This document shows positions 59,493 to 64,000 of a stretch of DNA of 64,000 bases, piece by piece. Both the position numbers and the translations under genes were made by a program. Numbering within the stretch: the stretch's first letter is position 1; each line of letters begins with the position of its first letter. Source of the DNA: Cytobacillus sp. NCCP-133 (GTDB lineage Bacteria; Bacillota; Bacilli; Bacillales; Cytobacillaceae). The notes beneath the pieces are model-generated. The model worked only from the letters and a program-made list of their open reading frames with translations. It ran no database searches and had not been told where the DNA came from. Location: positions 248,001-312,000 of the forward strand of contig NZ_BRVM01000002.1 of assembly GCF_026011715.1 (NCBI RefSeq). Reading direction: 5' to 3'.

Positions 59493-59777
59493 GTGGGTTA
59501 TATCCTTCCTGTAAGGAATTACCAAAATAATCAATATGCAGAAAGGGAAATTGGCAACAAGTATGATCCTTTTTGTTTTGTGCCCGTGAACAGAATAGCT
59601 GCATCAGCAAATGGGAAAGAATTCCGTCAAGAACTTCCTCTTGGCACTCAGAAAAATTTAGTGAAAACTACTTCAAATCAGCGTCAAGATTACACCAAGC
59701 ATATAAATAGATTGAAAGCAGACAAGACCTACGGCGAAATGACTGGTAAGGGCCGCTATTTTAGTGAATGTATATAA
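59493..59777 (+). CDS. Hypothetical protein
   Basis: 94-residue basic soluble protein beginning MGYILPVRNYQNNQYAERE. GTG start with GAGGGGGAG 6 nt upstream. The N-terminal GYIxPVxxYQxxQYxxR pattern recurs in small Bacillus proteins of unknown function. No motif or membrane segment. Transcribed divergently from yjcD. Confidence 0.65.
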   Translation: MGYILPVRNYQNNQYAEREIGNKYDPFCFVPVNRIAASANGKEFRQELPLGTQKNLVKTTSNQRQDYTKHINRLKADKTYGEMTGKGRYFSECI

Positions 59778-59876
59778 GTTAATGCAGAGTTTGTTTTTTT
59801 TATGGTTAAGATAGCTTATTATCGCTAAGAATTAATGCGGATTATGGGGAAGAATTGAAGTAATAAAGGGAGAGTC

Positions 59877-60551
59877 TTAGTACGTTTGCACGTGCAAAGC
59901 CTCTCCTTTTTTCCATTCTGCGTATAACACATCTTTCACGTTATGGGCACCATTCGATTTTATTTCATTATTCAGCCTTAACTCATCCCATCCAATGGTT
60001 TTGAGGTTATCCCAAATAACTTCTCCATCTAAAATGATCGTAACCGGAAGTTCAACGTTAATAAGAGGTAAGTTTAAATCCTGTAAAGTTGGGGAAGCAT
60101 ACACTGGTTTTTTTAGTGCACTGACAGTCCCATCAGTCTCCAGTATTGCATACTCGCATTCCTGAATGGAGAACACATCTTTAGAACGGAGAAGATGCTG
60201 GAGCTGATTTAAATCCAGGTGATTTTTTTTCAGTTCTTTATACACTATTTTTCCTTTTTTAATGACGATAGAAGGTTCACCTTCAAGAAGTTTTCTGGTA
60301 CTCTTAAACTTTTGGGTGAGCATTTCCGTGACATAAATCAATATGCCCCATACTGCAACGGCAAAGAAAATTTCAATTATTTCTATATCTTCTTCATATA
60401 TTGCATTTCCCACCAGCTCTCCCAAAACGATCGCAGAAATAAAGTCAAATGGAGTAATCTGTGTGATTTGTGTTTTTCCCAAAATTTTTGCCATTACAAA
60501 TAAAAATAAGTAGCCAATTACCAGCACATTGACTATATGCAGATATTCCAT
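59877..60551 (-). CDS. Second DUF421 (YetF-like) membrane protein
   Basis: 224 residues: three N-terminal helices with LGKTQITQITPFDFISAIVLGE, then a cytoplasmic domain with LLEGEPSIVIKKGKIVYKEL and a terminal extension (VTIILDGEVIWDNLKTIGWDEL). The frame opens at 60575, but ATG 60551 follows AAAGGGGTGG and starts at the first helix. Diverged from the DUF421 protein of the spoVA-type operon, not a recent duplicate. Function unknown. Confidence 0.85.
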   Translation of the reverse strand: MEYLHIVNVLVIGYLFLFVMAKILGKTQITQITPFDFISAIVLGELVGNAIYEEDIEIIEIFFAVAVWGILIYVTEMLTQKFKSTRKLLEGEPSIVIKKGKIVYKELKKNHLDLNQLQHLLRSKDVFSIQECEYAILETDGTVSALKKPVYASPTLQDLNLPLINVELPVTIILDGEVIWDNLKTIGWDELRLNNEIKSNGAHNVKDVLYAEWKKGEALHVQTY

Positions 60552-60690
60552 CCCAACCACCCCTTTAAGCTGCATCTGGAATAGTTTTTGCAGAAACCTG
60601 AAAAATTATTGCAGTAAGAAGAGCAGTAGAAAAATAAGAGGATATAAGCCAGTCGAGTTGAATAATGCAGATGATTGGAAAACCTAAGCA

Positions 60691-60724
60691 AAAAAAGAAC
60701 TCCTGCCAAACCTGGCAGGAGTTC
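60691..60724 (-). terminator. Terminator of yjcG-yjcF
   Basis: Stem AACTCCTGCC / GGCAGGAGTT (60698-60724) with a T run on the minus strand. Confidence 0.9.
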
Positions 60725-60729
60725 GTCCG

Positions 60730-61152
60730 TTAAATTGGTTTTTTCATCGTGCGGTGTGGGATCCCAGCGTCTAAGAATTCTTCCGAAACCACTTCATAGC
60801 CCAATTTTCCGTAAAAAGGTATAGCCTGTGTTTGGGCATTTAATTTCAATGCTTTCAAACCTTTTTCTTTTGCATATTCTTCAATTTTCTTCATAATTGC
60901 TTTTCCGGAGCCGCCTTTGCGATTCTCTTTCAGGACGCAAATTCTTTCCACTTTCCCCACTCCATCAACAATGCGGAATCGGCCGGCACCTGCAGGTTTT
61001 CCAGAGTCATAAAGCACAAAGTGGGAGGCTTCATCTTCGTACTTATCAATTTCTTCTTCTTCAGGGACGTTTTGTTCATGGATAAATACCTGTTTGCGAA
61101 CGGAAAACGCATCCTGTAATTCTTGTTCGGTAGAGACTATTTTAACTTCCAC
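60730..61152 (-). CDS. yjcF: YjcF, GNAT-family acetyltransferase
   Basis: 140-residue single-domain GNAT protein with the acetyl-CoA loop ENRKGGSGKAIMKKIEEYA (about 77-95) and LNAQTQAIPFYGKLGY near the C-terminus, as in ElaA/YjcF-type enzymes. Substrate unknown. Starts 6 nt after the yjcG stop, so it is the second gene of a yjcG-yjcF operon. Confidence 0.9.
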   Translation of the reverse strand: MEVKIVSTEQELQDAFSVRKQVFIHEQNVPEEEEIDKYEDEASHFVLYDSGKPAGAGRFRIVDGVGKVERICVLKENRKGGSGKAIMKKIEEYAKEKGLKALKLNAQTQAIPFYGKLGYEVVSEEFLDAGIPHRTMKKPI

Positions 61153-61158
61153 TTCTGT

Positions 61159-61677
61159 TTATTCCTTTCCTAATCGAAATGTTTCAAATACAGTCCAAGA
61201 GCCATTATCAAGCTGGTAGAGAAGATGGAACCGGTCTACTACTTCTTCATGGTTAACCCGCTGCATTCTTAATGAGCCATAGACATCTGAATGCTCATCA
61301 TTTGATAGTTTTTGCCCAATTGTAATATGAGGGACAAAATTATATTCTGGTGACTCTCCTGCAGTATTATCATTCAGTTCACGATGCAGTTCTTCCAGCT
61401 GGGTGGTAGGCTCTATTTTAAAGTAGATTACATTATTGACCGGCTGGAAAGAGCTGATTTTTGTAGCGTTAATTTGGAAAGGCTGATGTTTCTTGGCAAT
61501 CCCATGCAGGGTGTGGGTAAGTTCTGAAATTTCGTCTTCAGAAGCATCAAAGCCCTCTCTTAAAGTGACGTGCGGAGGAATTAAAGCATAATGCGGATCA
61601 TACCGCTTTCGATAAGAATTAGCCAAATCTTGCAGTTTTTTTGAAGGAAAAATAACGATACCGTATTTCGTGCTCAT
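61159..61677 (-). CDS. yjcG: YjcG, 2H phosphoesterase (2'-5' RNA ligase-like)
   Basis: 172 residues (B. subtilis YjcG 171) with the two H-x-T/S motifs of the 2H fold, PPHVTLRE near residue 35 and VPHITIGQ near residue 120. Likely a cyclic phosphodiesterase acting on RNA ends or nucleotides; substrate unknown. First gene of the operon with yjcF. Confidence 0.92.
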   Translation of the reverse strand: MSTKYGIVIFPSKKLQDLANSYRKRYDPHYALIPPHVTLREGFDASEDEISELTHTLHGIAKKHQPFQINATKISSFQPVNNVIYFKIEPTTQLEELHRELNDNTAGESPEYNFVPHITIGQKLSNDEHSDVYGSLRMQRVNHEEVVDRFHLLYQLDNGSWTVFETFRLGKE

Positions 61678-61898
61678 AAAACAACCTCCATGTTGATTTT
61701 TTTTAATAACTGGCAGGCTTAGATGAATGGATTTAAATCTTTAGATTGAACCATTATAGAAAATTTTCTAAATTCATTATATAATTATACCTTTTTTTAG
61801 AATAAAAAACAGTGAAATCAATGTATTCTTTTTGTTGATGTAAAAGAATGATTCTTTTCTCATCCTATAAAAGTTCTGCAATGAATTAGATCAGATCC

Positions 61899-62621
61899 TT
61901 AAAACATCATTTTAAGCGCCCTTTTTAAATCCGGCTGCCAGTATGTCCAGGTATGGTCTCCATCAAACTCATCATAAAAGTATGGAAAGCGTTTTTCTTC
62001 AAACACCTTGGAGAGCTCCCTGTTTGGAGCCAGGAAATCTTTCTCTTCGCCGCCGGTTGTTTTGACAGCTGTTTCACCTTTTCCGATGACGTGGTAGATA
62101 TTCAGAAGGTGAGGCTCGTAAAATTCTTTAACAGTCTCCAGAACTGTTTTATCAACAAAAGGAGACTGAAGGACCAGCCTTCCAAATGTATTCGGATAAT
62201 GGATCGCTGCCATTAATGATACTGTGGCAGCGAGGGAATCTCCCATCAGAGCCCGCCCCATCCCCATTTGATACGTAGGGAATTCTCTGTCAAGGAAAGG
62301 GACCAGCTCATGTGCCAAAAAGCGGATATAGGCATTATGCTGCTCGCCATTTGGATGATATTTATTCCATCTATCTTTGACATCTTTATAAGGAACGCCT
62401 ACAATGATCAGGTTTTCAATTTCCTTTTCGGCTATAAGTTCATCTGCGATTCTTCCCACTCTGCCAAGCTGAAAATAGTCTTTTCCATCCTGGGCTATAA
62501 CAACTGTATATTTGTATAAAGGGGAATAAGAAGCCGGCAAATATACTAGGAGGTCCATTTCATCTCCAAGCTCCTTGCTTTTAATCTTTATATCCTTAAT
62601 TGTTCCTCTAGGAAAGTCCAT
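61899..62621 (-). CDS. yjcH: YjcH, esterase D-like alpha/beta hydrolase
   Basis: 240 residues of the PF00756-type esterase family. The nucleophile elbow is GDSLAA (about residue 131), with DGKDYF near the start as the oxyanion segment and the catalytic His in FDGDHTWTYWQPDL near the C-terminus. Substrate unknown; relatives cleave siderophore or simple esters. Preceded by AGGAATAG. About 220 bp of AT-rich non-coding DNA separates it from yjcG. Confidence 0.88.
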   Translation of the reverse strand: MDFPRGTIKDIKIKSKELGDEMDLLVYLPASYSPLYKYTVVIAQDGKDYFQLGRVGRIADELIAEKEIENLIIVGVPYKDVKDRWNKYHPNGEQHNAYIRFLAHELVPFLDREFPTYQMGMGRALMGDSLAATVSLMAAIHYPNTFGRLVLQSPFVDKTVLETVKEFYEPHLLNIYHVIGKGETAVKTTGGEEKDFLAPNRELSKVFEEKRFPYFYDEFDGDHTWTYWQPDLKRALKMMF

Positions 62622-62858
62622 GTCTATCTATTCCTCCGTTTGTTTGTATGTAAGGCTTTTCATGAAAATTTTATCATATATATTTAGGAATTGCTCTTTA
62701 CGTGTTTGGGCAGTTTCCATTCTGTAATAATATGGTTGATAATACTCGAAATGATGCTGGCTAAATTAAAAATATTAGCAGCTGTAACATAAACTATGGA
62801 TTACTGCATAAAAGAGGTAGTGATTATATATTGCTTGTTTAAATTATAAAGGTATCAT

Positions 62859-62889
62859 TTGACAATCGGGCTATCCTTTATGGTAGTAT
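62859..62889 (+). promoter_or_regulatory. Putative promoter of the TAXI binding protein gene
   Basis: A perfect -35 TTGACA (62859-62864) with TAGTAT (62884-62889) after a 19-bp spacer. The spacing is longer than ideal. The rest of the 62622-62929 gap shows nothing else. Confidence 0.4.
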
Positions 62890-62929
62890 ATAGTACGACA
62901 AACTGTAATTTTATAAAGGGGGAAATATA

Positions 62930-63934
62930 ATGAAAAAGAAAAGTTTTCTTCTCGCAGCAGTTTTGCTGTTAGCGCTTTCGATGATCCTTGCTGCTTGCGG
63001 CGGCGGAACGGATGAAGGCAATGGCGGCGGTGGCGAAGGCGATGGCGATGGCGCTGAAAAGCCGAAGTTTATGAGCATCGTAACGGGTGGAACGGGCGGT
63101 ACATATTATCCGCTAGGCGGATCGTTCGCTGAGATTATTTCTGATGCTACTGGCATTGATACAAATGCTGAAGTATCAGGTGCATCTGCAGAGAACATGA
63201 ATACACTGAAAGACGGCAATGCAGAAATTGCTTTCTCACAAACAGATATTGCTTCATATGCTAAAGAAGGAAAGCTAATGTTTGAAGGATCAGCTGTTGA
63301 TAATGTAAGTGCAATTGGCACACTTTATCCAGAAACAATTCAAATTGTCACAACTGCAAAGTCAGGCATTAAAACAATTGAGGACTTAAAAGGCAAAAAG
63401 GTTTCAATTGGGGCTCCAGGTTCAGGAACTGCTGCAAATGCAGAACAAATCCTTGAAATACATGGGATTACATTAGATGACATCAAAAAACAGGATTTAT
63501 CTTTCGATGAATCCACTGCAGGCATCCAGGATGGCGCAATTGATGCTGCCTTCGTTACAGCAGGAACACCAACAGGTGCTGTTGAAGGCCTTTCCGCAAC
63601 TGAAGATGTTGTGATTGTTCCAATCGAGCAGGATAAAATTGACGCCCTGATCGAAAAGTATCCTTACTATGTACAGGATGAGGTCCCATCAGGAACATAT
63701 AAGCTTGCAGATGCTGTTCCAACAGTAGCTGTACAGGCGATGCTTGTTGTTTCAAATGATCTTTCTGAAGATGTCGTCTACGATGTTACAAAGGCAATTT
63801 TTGAAAACCTTGATAAAGTAACACATGCAAAAGGCAAAATGATCAAAGCAGAGAGTGCAGTCAAAGGTACAGGAATAGATCTGCATCCAGGTGCTAAAAA
63901 ATACTTTGACGAACAAGGCTTTAAAGCTGAGTAA
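62930..63934 (+). CDS. TRAP-TAXI family solute-binding lipoprotein
   Basis: 334 residues: signal peptide with lipobox ILAAC (Cys23), a Gly/Asp linker (about 24-45), then a TAXI-type binding domain (IVTGGTGGTYYPLGG near residue 52, IGAPGSGTAANAEQIL near residue 157). Substrate is probably an acidic amino or carboxylic acid, from family knowledge. A GGGGGA ribosome site precedes ATG. TRAP membrane subunits normally lie next to it and would be beyond the right edge. Transcribed apart from yjcH. Confidence 0.92.
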   Translation: MKKKSFLLAAVLLLALSMILAACGGGTDEGNGGGGEGDGDGAEKPKFMSIVTGGTGGTYYPLGGSFAEIISDATGIDTNAEVSGASAENMNTLKDGNAEIAFSQTDIASYAKEGKLMFEGSAVDNVSAIGTLYPETIQIVTTAKSGIKTIEDLKGKKVSIGAPGSGTAANAEQILEIHGITLDDIKKQDLSFDESTAGIQDGAIDAAFVTAGTPTGAVEGLSATEDVVIVPIEQDKIDALIEKYPYYVQDEVPSGTYKLADAVPTVAVQAMLVVSNDLSEDVVYDVTKAIFENLDKVTHAKGKMIKAESAVKGTGIDLHPGAKKYFDEQGFKAE

Positions 63935-64000
63935 TCTGCAAAACATAATTTAAGCGCTTAAAAACTTGGCCGGCTGTAAAACCTAAATAAGGTTCTTACG

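Overview
The window is chromosomal DNA from an endospore-forming, low-GC Firmicute of the family Bacillaceae. Gene content and order follow the Bacillus subtilis arg / yja / yjb / yjc segment almost gene for gene: carB-argF, yjzC, yjzD, yjaU, yjaV, med, comZ, fabH-fabF, yjaZ, appDFABC, yjbA, trpS, oppABCDF, yjbC, spx, mecA, coiA, pepF, yizD, spxH, yjbI, yjbJ, yjbK, yjbL, sasB, nadK, yjbO, prpE, yjbQ, fabI, cotO, cotZ, yjcA, spoVIF, yjcD, yjcF, yjcG, yjcH. Protein sequences and the intergenic repeats suggest a Cytobacillus/Mesobacillus-like genus rather than B. subtilis itself; that placement is inference.

Layout. 0-3 kb: the end of an arginine operon (partial carB, argF). 3-11 kb: uppP, yjzC, a CtsR-controlled clpB, yjzD, yjaU/yjaV and the competence genes med-comZ. 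11-14.5 kb: FapR-type fatty-acid initiation genes fabH-fabF and yjaZ. 14.6-29.3 kb: two oligopeptide ABC importer operons, app (order D-F-A-B-C) and opp (order A-B-C-D-F), separated by yjbA and a T-box-controlled trpS. 29.7-35.6 kb: a secreted DUF4015 protein, yjbC, spxA, mecA and coiA. 35.7-45.7 kb: pepF, the Spx-degradation adaptor spxH with a truncated globin, a lytic transglycosylase, a CYTH protein, the small alarmone synthetase sasB, NAD kinase, a pseudouridine synthase and prpE. 46-50.5 kb: mgtE-yjbQ ion transport and fabI. 50.7-59.3 kb: a sporulation block (cotO, cotZ, yjcA, an accessory spoVAC-AD-AE operon with a YhcN-like lipoprotein and a DUF421 protein, a YjcZ-like peptide, spoVIF), then the helicase yjcD. 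59.4-64 kb: a second DUF421 protein, yjcF/yjcG/yjcH and the binding protein of a TRAP-TAXI transporter.

The genes work together in several themes: peptide uptake and hydrolysis (app, opp, pepF), Spx/ClpXP/ClpCP proteostasis (clpB, spxA, mecA, spxH), competence (med, comZ, mecA, coiA), fatty acid synthesis (fabH, fabF, fabI under FapR-like boxes) and spore coat or germination functions.

Departures from ordinary annotation are a perfect-period 143-bp tandem repeat between yjbK and yjbL, two inverted copies of a roughly 120-bp intergenic repeat flanking fabI-cotO (with a third relative upstream of sasB), an accessory spoVA operon with an amber-interrupted small gene, two small genes whose 5' ends look broken by one base in a homopolymer, and a zinc-ligand-like module shared by CoiA and the helicase YjcD. 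I see no CRISPR array, prophage, transposase, tRNA, rRNA or obvious new defence system.
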